A DNA stretch of 64,000 bases from Spirochaetales bacterium (GCA_016934415.1 JAFGSW010000010.1:40415-104414); one strand, 5' to 3'; counted from the first letter of the stretch, positions 51,220 to 60,067 are shown. Numbers and translations: made by a program. The notes: a model not told the origin generated them from the sequence alone.

Positions 51220-51492
51220 ATGCAAGATAGCAAACTTTATGTAGGCAATTTGAGTTATTCCACCAGCAGCGAAAAGCTGCAGGGATTGTTCGCCGCCCAC
51301 GGCAGCGTCGTGCGCGTGAACGTCATGGAAGGCAAAGGATTCGGTTTCGTGGAAATGTCTTCCCAGGCCGAGGCGGAAGCGGCCAAAAAGGCGCTGGACG
51401 GGACGGAAGTCGACGGCCGGAACCTTAAAGTGGACAAGGCCCGCCCGCCGTCGGATCGTCCCCGGAGAAGCTTCAACAACAATCGTTACTAG
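51220..51492 (+). CDS. RRM-type RNA-binding protein
   Basis: A 90-residue single RRM with RNP2 LYVGNLSYS and RNP1 KGFGFVEM, plus a basic, Arg/Asn-rich tail (SDRPRRSFNNNRY). It is like the small bacterial RNA-binding proteins (Rbp) of cyanobacteria, spirochaetes and proteobacteria that bind A/U-rich RNA and often respond to cold. GGAGG lies 5-7 nt before the ATG. Monocistronic. Confidence 0.93.
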   Translation: MQDSKLYVGNLSYSTSSEKLQGLFAAHGSVVRVNVMEGKGFGFVEMSSQAEAEAAKKALDGTEVDGRNLKVDKARPPSDRPRRSFNNNRY

Positions 51493-51672
51493 ATCGTTCG
51501 ATCGGGTATAAGGAAAAAAGTCGCCGGCCGGTCGTTTTTTCAAACCGAAATCGGACCTCGCACGCAACCACGGTGGGGAGATGTGTCATTCCTCAATTCA
51601 TCCCGTCCCTCTTGTGCTTCGGGATCGCATAGGGTACTCTTTGTCTGAACGCACGAAAGGAGCGGTGTACGG

Positions 51673-52353
51673 ATGATACGAACCAACCATCGTCATGTCA
51701 TAATGCCGGGTATCGTCACCTGTATTTTGTTGCTTTTCTGTCTTCCGGGCTGTCCAACGGGAACGCCGTTTGATCCCGAGCTAGGTCTCATCCACTACTA
51801 TCCGTTCAGCGGCGACGCTTCAGACCAGGGGTCGGTTCCCAAAGACGGCACGCTCAACGGGGCCACCCCGGCCGCGGACAGGTTCGGCACGACCGATTCG
51901 GCTTACAGCTTCAGCGGAGCGGACACCATTGCGCTGGCTTACTTCGCTCCGCCCGCCGAGTTCACCTTGAGCGCCTGGGTCAACACCGCGGACACCAGCG
52001 GCACGATCCTCTGCTGGCGGGAGCTTCCCTCATCCCCGGGAACGGACGGGGAATCGTTGGGAGTCGGTGGCGATAAACTATCCCATTCGCGCAAAAACGG
52101 GGCGTTCAGCTGGAGCGTCGAGAGCGCGGCTTCAATCAATACCGGCGCGTGGATTCATGTCGCGGTGGTGAAAAGCGGCGACACCTACAGCCTGTATATC
52201 AACGGATCCCCCGACGGTTCGGCCTCGGACACGTCGGTACTGACCCTGAACGATCTTACCATCGGCTACAACCTGGCGGGAGTCATAGACGAGGTCCGCG
52301 TGTATGACCGGGCGTTGAGCGCGTCCGAGGTCAACGAGCTTTACCGGCTCTAG
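51673..52353 (+). CDS. LamG/concanavalin-A-like lipoprotein
   Basis: A 226-residue protein with lipobox LPGC (Cys27) and AAGGAG upstream of the ATG. The mature part is a complete LamG-like jelly roll: LIHYYPFSGDASDQG, FTLSAWVNTADTSGTIL, WIHVAVVKSGDTYSLYINGS and IDEVRVYDRALSASEV, the last being the family signature. A carbohydrate- or protein-binding surface lipoprotein. Its stop codon (TAG, 52351) is immediately joined to a copy of the double-hairpin repeat family. Confidence 0.88.
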   Translation: MIRTNHRHVIMPGIVTCILLLFCLPGCPTGTPFDPELGLIHYYPFSGDASDQGSVPKDGTLNGATPAADRFGTTDSAYSFSGADTIALAYFAPPAEFTLSAWVNTADTSGTILCWRELPSSPGTDGESLGVGGDKLSHSRKNGAFSWSVESAASINTGAWIHVAVVKSGDTYSLYINGSPDGSASDTSVLTLNDLTIGYNLAGVIDEVRVYDRALSASEVNELYRL

Positions 52354-52406
52354 CAGGATGTTGAAAAAGTTGAGCTTTTTCAACATCCTGCTTATGAAAT
52401 TGCCGG
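52352..52406 (+). repeat. Partial copy E of the dispersed repeat family (hairpin plus core start)
   Basis: AGCAGGATGTTGAAAAAG (52352-52369), 5-nt loop, perfect 18-bp inverse to 52392, then TTAT and GAAATTGCCGG (52396-52406). The other half is missing: the sequence after 52410 does not match copies A or B. The stem begins within the TAG stop of the LamG gene. The following 52407-52641 shows no gene. Confidence 0.8.
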
Positions 52407-52641
52407 GATCTGCTTTATATATTTCGAATTAAGTAATACTCATCCAAAAAAACGCGGAAGAAAAATCGTTTTCATCCGGCGCCGATGGCGCGCGATCCCC
52501 CGGAACCGGCGGCATTGCGGCCGGCACGGCCGTCATTGACAGGGCGCCGGTTGTCCATTACCATGTGTAAGCTGGCGTGAACGCAGATGCCGGGCCGCCG
52601 CATAATGAGATGAGCTTTTTCCGCCGGCGCGTCCGGCGGCG

Positions 52642-53349
52642 TCATTTTTTTTCAAGAGCCGCCCGCGCCTGCTCCTGAACGCGGGGGAAAAGCAGCGCCT
52701 TTTCCAGCGTCTTCCCGCACAAGAGACCCCACGAGGGCGCCATTTCCTTCTGCACCGAATACATTACCGCCAGCGTTTCCACCGCCGCCACGTCGAAATC
52801 ATGAAAAACGAAAGCGCTGCCGAGCCACTCCGTCCCCGCCTTTTCATTCGCGGGATCGTATTCGTACACCCTGCATTCCTTCCCGGCCCCCTCCCGCATA
52901 ATGCCGTAGAGCGTATCGACGATTTTCGCGCTCAGCTCTTTTTCCACCTCCCCGCCCCAGACACCGCGCAGATGGTAGATCGCGCTCTTTCTCAGGACGC
53001 CGTCGCGCGAATCGGTGAGTTCGATGAGCAGGGCGGCGGCTTCAGGCTCGTTTCCCAGCGCCGTCCCCAGGATGATGCAGGCGGATCTCCTTTGCAGAGC
53101 GCGAGAAAACGCCACCGGATCTTCCACGTCGCGGCAGAGGGCCGCGATTTCGGGAATCACCGCCTTGCCCATCGCCCCAAGCTTTTTCTGCGCCGCCTTG
53201 GTCGTTTCGGTCAGGGGATCGCCGAGGTTATCGATCTGCGCCCGTATGTCCTCCGGGGAAGGCGCGCAGGCGAACACAAAAACCGCCGCCAGCGTGAGCG
53301 GCCAGCGGACCGCCGCCCTGACGATTTTTTTCATCTTCCGGTGCCGCAT
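52642..53349 (-). CDS. HEAT-like lipoprotein, unknown
   Basis: A 235-residue protein; AAGGAGG lies 7 nt before the ATG at 53349 (an ATG five codons later also fits). A basic N-region and hydrophobic core end in the lipobox VFAC. The mature part is alpha-helical with HEAT-like pairs (AAQKKLGAMGKAVIPEIAAL, then ALQRRSACIILGTALG). A role as a helical adaptor on the membrane is likely. Downstream of, and possibly cotranscribed with, the gene at 53447 (about 100 nt apart). Confidence 0.7.
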   Translation of the reverse strand: MRHRKMKKIVRAAVRWPLTLAAVFVFACAPSPEDIRAQIDNLGDPLTETTKAAQKKLGAMGKAVIPEIAALCRDVEDPVAFSRALQRRSACIILGTALGNEPEAAALLIELTDSRDGVLRKSAIYHLRGVWGGEVEKELSAKIVDTLYGIMREGAGKECRVYEYDPANEKAGTEWLGSAFVFHDFDVAAVETLAVMYSVQKEMAPSWGLLCGKTLEKALLFPRVQEQARAALEKK

Positions 53350-53446
53350 GTCCTATCCTCCTTTACAGCCCTAAACGAACCGCTCTTCATGCATCCGCCG
53401 GCGCCGACCGCTTGTTCGGCGCCGGCGGGGACGGGAGTGGTTTATG

Positions 53447-54517
53447 CTATTTATAAAAGTCCAGCAGTTCCGCGGTGATGGCGCCGAACTCCTTCTCGAA
53501 ATCAATCCCGCTCGGTATGACGCGGATTTGCCTTTTAAAAAGGGCGCTGTTTCTTATTTGTCCCAGTATCTCTTCCGTGCCGGCGAGGGAATCAAACTCC
53601 TCCTTTTGTACCGTTTGCCCGGCAATGCGGTCGATCTTGCATATCGCCGCGCGGGTCGCCTGAAGGTGGAAGGGGGGGTCCAGGCGCTTGTTTTCCGCCA
53701 CCGTGAGAGTCAGACGCAGTTCATATTCATGGTCGGGCGTGTATAAAACGAACGCCAGATGGCCGTTTTCGGCGAAAATGGAGGTTTGCGGGCTTCGTGT
53801 CCAAAAAAAATCCTTATATGAATGGCCGCCGAAATAAGATACAACGTGTCTTTCAGCCGGATCGTATCCCGTCACATACTGCAGGGGGCGCCCGCTTTGA
53901 TCGCAGTGATACCGTTCCTTGATCTCAAAATGTCCGTCAAGCAGGCTGTAGCAGATGATGGTGGTGAGGGCTCCGCCCGAATATCCCGCCTCAATGAAAA
54001 GAACGTCCCGGTCATACGTGACGGGATCGATGCGCCCGGCGCCTTCGGCGATCTCAGCCGCCTGTAATTCCGATATTTCCTCCGTCAACGAAAAATAGAC
54101 GGAGCGGGGGGAGGTGAGCTTCCTCTCTCCCCTCGAATAGTAGCGAACCGCCTCCTTGAGTCCGGTCTTTTCGATAAACGCGGCAATGGACACGGCATTG
54201 CCTTCCATCGCCGTCCGCAGGGTCACACCCCGCTCAATATGGCCGATTCTCCCCAAAAGGTCGTCATACAGGTAGTAGAGCTCAGCGGTCCCGTTCTCCA
54301 ACGCGCCTCTGATATTCCGATGGTTCCTCACCGTCACCTTTATCTCACGCCAGGCGCCCCGATCGGCGAGCAGCGCAACCTTTGTCCCGTCATACAAGAC
54401 CCCGATTCGTTTCCCGTCAGGCGCGTTGTACAGTTCGACGCTGCCGTCGATCATGGCGGCGGAGACGGTCCCCGTCAGACACGTGAAGACCAAAAGGAAT
54501 ATGCATGCGTTTTTCAC
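53447..54517 (-). CDS. Secreted protein with SH3-like N-terminal domain
   Basis: 356 residues from GTG 54517 (AAGGGG 8 nt upstream). Signal peptide cleaved near VSA-A. Residues about 25-65 look like a bacterial SH3 domain (SVELYNAPDGKRIGVLYDGT, WREIKV). The rest (about 110-356) is a mixed domain with EISELQAAEIAEGAGRI and YSGGALTTIICYSLLDGHFE and no recognised family. Probably periplasmic. Confidence 0.72.
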   Translation of the reverse strand: MKNACIFLLVFTCLTGTVSAAMIDGSVELYNAPDGKRIGVLYDGTKVALLADRGAWREIKVTVRNHRNIRGALENGTAELYYLYDDLLGRIGHIERGVTLRTAMEGNAVSIAAFIEKTGLKEAVRYYSRGERKLTSPRSVYFSLTEEISELQAAEIAEGAGRIDPVTYDRDVLFIEAGYSGGALTTIICYSLLDGHFEIKERYHCDQSGRPLQYVTGYDPAERHVVSYFGGHSYKDFFWTRSPQTSIFAENGHLAFVLYTPDHEYELRLTLTVAENKRLDPPFHLQATRAAICKIDRIAGQTVQKEEFDSLAGTEEILGQIRNSALFKRQIRVIPSGIDFEKEFGAITAELLDFYK

Positions 54518-54867
54518 CTCAACGCCCCTTCCCCGGCGACAAGATGAATTGTAAGATAAAGTGAAAGCAGTTGCAATGATTTATCCATGATGAACATCCG
54601 TTCATCAGGCACAAAGATTTTTCGAAGTTCCCCCTACTCCATATCAGGTGGTTGTCTATTTTTCACGACGGACGTTCGTCTCCGCATTCTTGCGGCGCAG
54701 GACGACGGTAAAGCGTCGTGGACTCTGCTTGAAAAGCGCCCTTTCATGTAATATGTTTTATACAAACGCGATTCACGGCGGAAAAAAGCTCGGCATATGA
54801 CGGGCTTATGCACTAGGTGTCGTTCCGACAACGCCGGTCGAGGATCACAAGTGTGATAAGGCATTTC

Positions 54868-55782
54868 ATGACGAAGAATTTACATGTCGTTCTTTTTCCA
54901 CTGACAATTATTTTTATATCGGCGTGCGGGAAGGAGGATACGCGGAATACAACTCCGGAGCATACCGCGACTGAAACTGAAAAAAAAGGCCATAGTGTGA
55001 TTTTTGATTCACGCGGTGGAAGTGCGGTTTCGGTTCAGACCGTTGGCCATGACGCCCTGGCGATGGAACCGGCCAATCCGACCAAACCCGGCTCTCCTTT
55101 TGTCGGCTGGTATTCCGATTCCCACTGCACGCGTGCATGGGATTTCAATTCCGATAAGGTGACGTCCGACATGACACTGTATGCCAGGTGGTTGACGATC
55201 ACCCCCGGTCTCTGGCTGGGGGAAAATATAGTATTCAATGTTTCCAGTGACGGGACAATGATAGTCCCTTCGGATGATCTTCAATTGAACGGCCTTCCAT
55301 TGGTTTATAAACCGGGGGGGGCTGTTTATCAGGAAATTATCATTCGCCATGACGGTTGTTTCAGCGCGGAAGGTCCTGGTGTAACAATCAAAGGCAAGTT
55401 TACATCAAAAGACAGCGCCTTGGGCACCGGTGAGGCATACACGGGGGCCGGCGGCCCATGGAGATCTTATTCATGTCCCGCCGGGACAAAACATGTGGGT
55501 TCGTTTAGCATGAATTACGGAGTACACGGACAGTTTCATCACGGCCGGCAAAAATCAGTTGCCTTTTCTCCCGACGGCAATTATGTGCTTTCAGGATCGG
55601 CAAAGGGCAGTTCAGGCGATTTGCCTTCCGTCAATTTATGGCATACGGCTACCGGGAAAGAGGTAGCAATGTTTTTCACATATCATGAGTTGCAGGTCAA
55701 TTCCGCGGCGTTTTCTCCCGACGGGAAATATGCAATCTCGGCGTCGGACAGCGATATCAGATTGTGGGATCTGTCCGCTTGA
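54868..55782 (+). CDS. Lipoprotein with InlB B-repeat-like and WD40-like segments
   Basis: 304 residues from ATG 54868, which gives a normal lipoprotein signal (IFISAC); an in-frame ATG lies at 54817. Residues about 45-110 match the Listeria/Bacteroides B-repeat: VIFDSRGGSAVSVQTV, FVGWYSDSHCTRAWDF and MTLYARW. The C-terminus carries two WD40 repeats (SVAFSPDGNYVLSGSA; SAAFSPDGKYAISASD, then IRLWDLSA). Two blades cannot make a closed propeller, so either the gene is 3'-truncated by the repeat element starting 20 nt after its stop, or it dimerises. Confidence 0.72.
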   Translation: MTKNLHVVLFPLTIIFISACGKEDTRNTTPEHTATETEKKGHSVIFDSRGGSAVSVQTVGHDALAMEPANPTKPGSPFVGWYSDSHCTRAWDFNSDKVTSDMTLYARWLTITPGLWLGENIVFNVSSDGTMIVPSDDLQLNGLPLVYKPGGAVYQEIIIRHDGCFSAEGPGVTIKGKFTSKDSALGTGEAYTGAGGPWRSYSCPAGTKHVGSFSMNYGVHGQFHHGRQKSVAFSPDGNYVLSGSAKGSSGDLPSVNLWHTATGKEVAMFFTYHELQVNSAAFSPDGKYAISASDSDIRLWDLSA

Positions 55783-55802
55783 TAAGCAGCTTTATTGGTA
55801 CT

Positions 55803-55993
55803 AGCAGGTTGTTGGAAAAGTTGAGTTTTTTCAACAACCTGCTTATGAAATTGCCGGAGTCCATTTTTGCACTAGAAATTGGTAAAAAAACAACCGATAA
55901 ACCATGGAAAGATTCGAATAACGAGTTCCGGCAATTTCTGGTTTTCGTCTATGGAAGCTGTTGAAAAACCGCTTTCGGTTTTTCAACAGCATG
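55803..55993 (+). repeat. Double-hairpin repeat element, full copy B
   Basis: Left hairpin AGCAGGTTGTTGG (from 55803) to 55842 with a short loop; GAAATTGCCGG (55847-55857); core of about 70 nt; CCGGCAATTTC (55928-55938); CTATGGAAGCTG; right hairpin GCTGTTGAAAAACCG (55957-55971) with its perfect inverse at 55976-55990. This is the inverted equivalent of copy A. It follows the WD40-type lipoprotein gene by 20 nt. Confidence 0.8.
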
Positions 55994-56079
55994 ATAGGCA
56001 ACAAGTAAATACTCATAGCAATTTCCGCCCTCAAAGCCCTCATTTCCTCCCTCGTGCCGGAAGAAAAGGACATAAAAAT

Positions 56080-56109
56080 AGCGCTTTCCGGCGTTCACCG
56101 GAAAGCGCT
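56080..56109 (-). terminator. Perfect 12-bp hairpin, terminator-like on the minus strand
   Basis: AGCGCTTTCCGG (56080-56091) pairs with CCGGAAAGCGCT (56098-56109) over a 6-nt loop; on the minus strand it is followed by ATTTTTATG. No minus-strand gene ends just upstream, so it may belong to a lost gene. The remainder of 55994-56634 has no coding signal that I can support. Confidence 0.45.
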
Positions 56110-56634
56110 CCGTTCGAGTGTGTTTGGGTTAGCTCCCCCGGCTGGAAGGGTTTAGAACTCATTGCTACGAGAACGTAATTGAAGAAATCCCGGATTGTTT
56201 GGATTTTTAGCAGTACGTACGCGATTCTGTATTCCGGGATACGATGGCAGGATTTCCATGGTCGCCGTCCTTCACGATTCAGAATCTATGCGAGATATTA
56301 TCACCTGTCGTAAGTCGAAGGGCAGAAGCCGCCCTAAGCGAAAATACGTCAATCATAAACCTCGCATAATCAGGCCGTCGGGTCAGCAGCCGCTGATGTC
56401 CGGAATACAATACAGCCCTTGACCTGTGTGATCGAGGGCGCTATGCTTTCGTAACGAATGGGGGCGGCCAATTACTCCATTATTTGAATTTTTACCGTGA
56501 TATGATAGAGAGGAACGCGTGCTTGTATAAGAGCATGCGCAATTTCCTTGATGCATCTGGATTTTTCAGACGGTATTTCTTATGATTCAAATATTGCCTT
56601 CTGATTGGAAGAAAAAACAAAAAAGGAAGTAACT

Positions 56635-57591
56635 ATGAAAAAACCACTGATAATTGTATCAGTAATACTTATAATTTTAATACTGGCAATTTGTTCGGTA
56701 ATCCTGCTGGTTTCGGGGACCGAGGTCAAGGAACAAAATGCAAACAAGCCGGATGGAGAAACCTCGATCCAAAAAGAAGACGAATCGAAGTCTGTCGCCA
56801 ACATGGAGACGGAAGGGATAAGGATAGCGCCTGATGAAGTCCGGACAAAAGATACGGAGAAAAATAAAAAAATCTCGCCTACACAAGATGTAGAGATAGT
56901 TGCCGCCTTCAGGGAACCGGATAAAGGATATATAGAAGTTTCAGTGAGAGAAAGTGGAGAACTCTATATCGATGATAATTTATGTGAAGTAATCGGCGCG
57001 CGGCAGAAAAAAACGATAATTGTTGAAGCGGGGAACCACAGCCTCGAGATGCGTTATTTTAAAAACAGCAAACAAGAAAGCTGTAATGTGACTGTAAAAA
57101 AGGATATTACTGAAAACGTGGACTTCACCTATGAATTCATGTCGAATAGAGTTTTTCTGAAAGATATCCGCATAGACAGCACCGTCAGAAACGGTTTTCG
57201 TTTTGTCGCTGAATTTGAAGGGTACTATAGATTTTTTTACAAAAAGGGTTCCTATGATGCATGGCCGGCAGGCGCATGCTTTAAAAACAGCATATTTATT
57301 TATAAAAACAAGCGCATAATCTGGGATAAAGGGTTGGAAAACAAATTATGGCCTTCTCAATCCGATTATATAATTGGCGGGATAGGGACCAATTATGAGT
57401 CTTTTGAATCAGCCGAAAAGGATGCTGTCGGAGACTATGTTGACGTTTACCTTTTAAAAAATGATTTCCTTATATTCATAACCGAAGATACAATTTCAAA
57501 TGATGCAGGCGATGTGGCCGCTTATGATACTTATTCAGACAACGTCGGCGCCATCACGTTATCCGTCTATACAGGTGAAAAAGGTAATTAA
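56635..57591 (+). CDS. Membrane-anchored protein of unknown function, AT-rich gene
   Basis: 318 residues from ATG 56635 (AAGGAAG upstream). N-terminal signal anchor (about 5-28, IIVSVILIILILAICSVILL), then a charged low-complexity linker (about 30-85), a PEGA-like strand-rich domain (GYIEVSVRESGELYIDD; NHSLEMRYFKN), and a C-terminal domain of about 150 residues. The gene is visibly AT-richer than the lipoprotein genes to its left, with AAA/ATA/TTA-rich codon use, suggesting recent acquisition. No partner gene. Confidence 0.7.
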   Translation: MKKPLIIVSVILIILILAICSVILLVSGTEVKEQNANKPDGETSIQKEDESKSVANMETEGIRIAPDEVRTKDTEKNKKISPTQDVEIVAAFREPDKGYIEVSVRESGELYIDDNLCEVIGARQKKTIIVEAGNHSLEMRYFKNSKQESCNVTVKKDITENVDFTYEFMSNRVFLKDIRIDSTVRNGFRFVAEFEGYYRFFYKKGSYDAWPAGACFKNSIFIYKNKRIIWDKGLENKLWPSQSDYIIGGIGTNYESFESAEKDAVGDYVDVYLLKNDFLIFITEDTISNDAGDVAAYDTYSDNVGAITLSVYTGEKGN

Positions 57592-57736
57592 GGCTGTTTA
57601 TCAATCTCTATATCAGCAGCACTGTTTTGTCCCATTCGGTATCGGAGTCATCAATACACATGACAAGAAAACCGGGAGGAAGTACTGGCGATATGGGAAC
57701 CGATTATTGACCGAGGAACCTTTGAGAAGGTACAGA

Positions 57737-57890
57737 CTCCTTTACAAAAGAATCGGGATGAGTTGTCCTAAAGAACAAGAACGGAAAGGATACTCGATTC
57801 CCGCCCAATGCAAACTACTGCGTTCCTACGCCCAGCGAAACGGCATCCTGTCAATAGGCGTATACCTTTACGAGGAAAATCGACGCATAC
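57737..57890 (+). pseudogene. Serine recombinase N-terminal fragment
   Basis: The frame gives LLYKRIGMSCPKEQERKGYS, then IPAQCKLLRSYAQRNGI, which is the start of large serine recombinases (YxRVSSxEQExxGYSIPAQ) with the Ser-containing part disrupted by a frameshift. Nothing of the catalytic or DNA-binding remainder follows. The 12-nt direct repeat ATACCTTTACGA (57862-57873, 57887-57898) marks the broken end. Confidence 0.65.
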
Positions 57891-57922
57891 CTTTACGAAT
57901 TCATGGAAAATAAAATTCACAG

Positions 57923-58280
57923 TTACTTGTCCTTTCCCTGGGAGATGAGATCGAAGTTCTTCAGACGGTAGCTTCTCCCGTCGATGTTGATGAATCTGGG
58001 AGCGGTGGAAAAGCCGATCGAGAATGGCAGTGGTAGCCATTTGGTCTTCCGCGAAGATGTGCACCCAATCCCTGACCGATCGATTGCTGGTTATGATGGT
58101 GCTGCCTTTCATGTACCATGCGGTAATGAACTGGAAAAAAAGATGGGTTTCGGTTCGGTCCATCACCTGGTAGCCGAGCTCGTCCAGCACCACCAACGCA
58201 TTCTTGATGTATGACTGCCGCTTTTGTTTGGAAACCGGAACATCCGACTTGCGCTTGAGCTGGAAGAGGAGTTCCTCACC
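57923..58280 (-). pseudogene. Frameshifted IstB (IS21-family helper ATPase) remnant
   Basis: The C-terminal two-fifths or so of IstB: LLFQLKRKSDVP, VVLDELGYQVMDRTETHLFF (Walker B region), GSTIITSNRSVRDWVHIF and TAILDRLFHRSQI. There the sense continues in another frame as INIDGRSYRLKNFDLISQGK to a stop at 57923. The Walker A half and istA are absent. An old, truncated IS21-type insertion. Confidence 0.85.
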
Positions 58281-58354
58281 GGGGATTTCATATGGAAAGG
58301 CAAACGTTATCAGGGCAAACACCCGCCGATTATCGATAAAGAGGTTTTCCGGTG

Positions 58355-58742
58355 AGTGCAGAACTGGCCGCCCTTCTTGCCTTCGGCCAGGGCGAACTCG
58401 CCCAGGAAATACTCGAACACGTGGCCCAGCACGTCCGCGCTCCGGGCCTTGGCGTCATGCAGGGCGATGTTGCCGATAAGGTCGATGAGACCGCCCAGGT
58501 TGACCAGATCGAGGTTGCCGCGCGCGAACACCTTGGGGAGCACGTCCTTGAGGGAGGGGTTCTCCTTCTCGATGGCTTCCATCGCCTCGTCCACCAGCTT
58601 CCCCACCGTCGGCTGCTTGGCAGATGTGCTTGTACTCGGCGGCGTCTATATTCTTCCGCAGCTTGTCCGCGGCTTTCCAGAGGAGTTTTTCCATGGGTTC
58701 GGAGGGAGCGGAGGGTTTCGCCGTCGAGCGTTTGCCGGACAT
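58355..58742 (-). pseudogene. Type I restriction-modification hsdM remnant
   Basis: The N-terminus [23 protein letters not shown] (as two parts: EKLLWKAADKLRKN, DAAEYKH) is followed, after a frame change and the loss of about 70-80 residues, by [32 protein letters not shown] and [20 protein letters not shown], then KGGQF, the segment just before the methylase SAM site. There it breaks into the IS21 remnant. No hsdR or hsdS is present. Confidence 0.85.
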
Positions 58743-58915
58743 GGGCTCTCTCCTTCGAGGTTTTATCTCATGACTTTTATAGAGTGCAGTATAAAGGAAA
58801 TGGGTGGAATGTTCTATTATTTTTTATGAAAACGAAGAAAAAAAATCATATCCTTACTATGAATGACGGCAAGAAGAGTTTTAGTAGCAAATAATGTACA
58901 TACAAGGAGAAGAGC

Positions 58916-59479
58916 ATGAATATCACGCCCGAATTGTTTTGGAACGCATTTTCAGAATCGCTGAGGAAAGAAATCATTACAACCGGCGATTGGAAAAAGA
59001 AATACTTTACTGATAAAGAGTGGACTCCATTTATCATGAACGTTTTGGCCGCAATAGGCAAAAAGCCCTTCGGATATCATGATAATGGGATAAGCCGCGA
59101 GTATTACCGGATAGATCTCGGGTATTTCAGTTTCCCCGATAATACCGAATATCCGAAGTTTGAATGGGATTTTGACGTCGCCATCGAGCATGAGAACAAT
59201 GGCCGTCTATGGTTCGATGAATTAATCAAATTGGCGCATATTTCTTGCGGCTTGAAAATAATCATCACGTACCTTGAAAACGACCACAAAGTGAAATTCA
59301 TCGAACAGCAGCCAATGAAAAAAAGCCTGCTGGCTCAGCGTAAATATATAAATCAAGCGGCACAGTGGTTGTTCATCATCGGACCCGTGTCGTATGAAAT
59401 GGAAAACAAGGATTATTTTGCCTGCGCATACGACGGGAAAGAGTTTACGGTATTACCGGAAAAGAAAATTCTCCTGTAA
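58916..59479 (+). CDS. Orphan protein, possible PD-(D/E)xK-type nuclease
   Basis: An intact 187-residue protein with strong ribosome binding site AAGGAGAAG. The block YYRIDLGYFSF, WDFDVAIEHENN and LKIIITYLEN has the strand-Asp-strand-ExE arrangement seen in restriction-like nucleases, with D and E-x-E in place of D and E-x-K. It is AT-rich and lies beside the hsdM remnant, so it may be a cargo gene of a defence locus. Homology is not certain; it could be a different alpha/beta protein. Confidence 0.55.
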   Translation: MNITPELFWNAFSESLRKEIITTGDWKKKYFTDKEWTPFIMNVLAAIGKKPFGYHDNGISREYYRIDLGYFSFPDNTEYPKFEWDFDVAIEHENNGRLWFDELIKLAHISCGLKIIITYLENDHKVKFIEQQPMKKSLLAQRKYINQAAQWLFIIGPVSYEMENKDYFACAYDGKEFTVLPEKKILL

Positions 59480-59603
59480 AGTTGACTGACTGCAAGCGGA
59501 TCGAACAACTCTAAAGGAAAAATAACATTCTCCGTTTGTAGGGTGAGATCGATGTAGCGGATAGATCGTGGACATCCATCTCTACATCTATTCAAAAAAT
59601 TAA

Positions 59604-59720
59604 GCTGAGCCTATCCTGAGCGATCCCGCACTCAATACCTTGAGTGCGGGAGAGTCGAAGGATTCTATGTTCAACATCCATCGTTCTATGTTTTACATCC
59701 ATCTATCTATGTTGGATAAA
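59604..59720. repeat. Composite intergenic repeats
   Basis: GCTGAGCCTATCCTGAGC (59604) and GAGTCGAAGGA (59652) flank a perfect 11-bp hairpin, CCCGCACTCAA (59625-59635) / TTGAGTGCGGG (59640-59650). It is followed by three degenerate units of about 22 nt, TTCTATGTTCAACATCCATC-like, to 59720. The first part is related to the repeats at 17398 and 20726. Confidence 0.5.
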
Positions 59721-59732
59721 AACAGATTATAG

Positions 59733-59825
59733 GAAACCTTTCTTCACGGATTGAACGGTTTTATCGGTGATTTTTTGGAAGAAGGAAGGGATCAAGGTGA
59801 CGATCAGGCGCGAGATGGTCTATGA
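59733..59825 (+). pseudogene. C-terminal remnant of a VapB-like antitoxin
   Basis: The frame ends DFLEEGRDQGDDQARDGL-stop, and its TGA (59823-59825) overlaps the ATG of the VapC-like gene (59822). The four-base overlap and acidic C-terminus are typical of VapB/VapC pairs. Upstream of 59733 the frame is closed (TAG at 59730), so the DNA-binding part is gone. Confidence 0.5.
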
Positions 59826-60067
59826 CGTATTTTCTCGACACCAATTCGTCATGTACTGCATCAAGGAACGGCCTCGCATCGTACTTTCCAGGTAAGAAAA
59901 AAAAACCCAACGACATCGCTCTTTCATCGATCACCGTCGCTGAACTGGAATTCGGAGTGGAAAACAGCGCTTTTCCGGAAAAAAACAGAATGGCGCTGCT
60001 TGAAAAGCACGCCGGCGGCGTACCGTTCACGCTTCACCGCGTGGAAACGCCTCTGCCCTTGAGATAG
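59822..60067 (+). pseudogene. VapC-like PIN toxin gene with two frameshifts and lost 3' end
   Basis: It starts MTYFLDTN (first catalytic Asp). The next stretch is out of frame here but reads YCIKERPRIVLSR in another frame, and then KKPNDIALSSITVAELEFGV and ENSAFPEKNRMALLE return in the first frame after a run of nine A (59897-59905). The remaining half, with the other PIN acidic residues, is missing; the tail runs into the end of the HisF-like gene on the other strand. A dead toxin gene. Confidence 0.8.

Noticed and set aside
59676..59720. Three tandem units of about 22 nt considered as a CRISPR remnant.
   Set aside because: Units are contiguous and degenerate with no unique spacers, and no cas gene is present.
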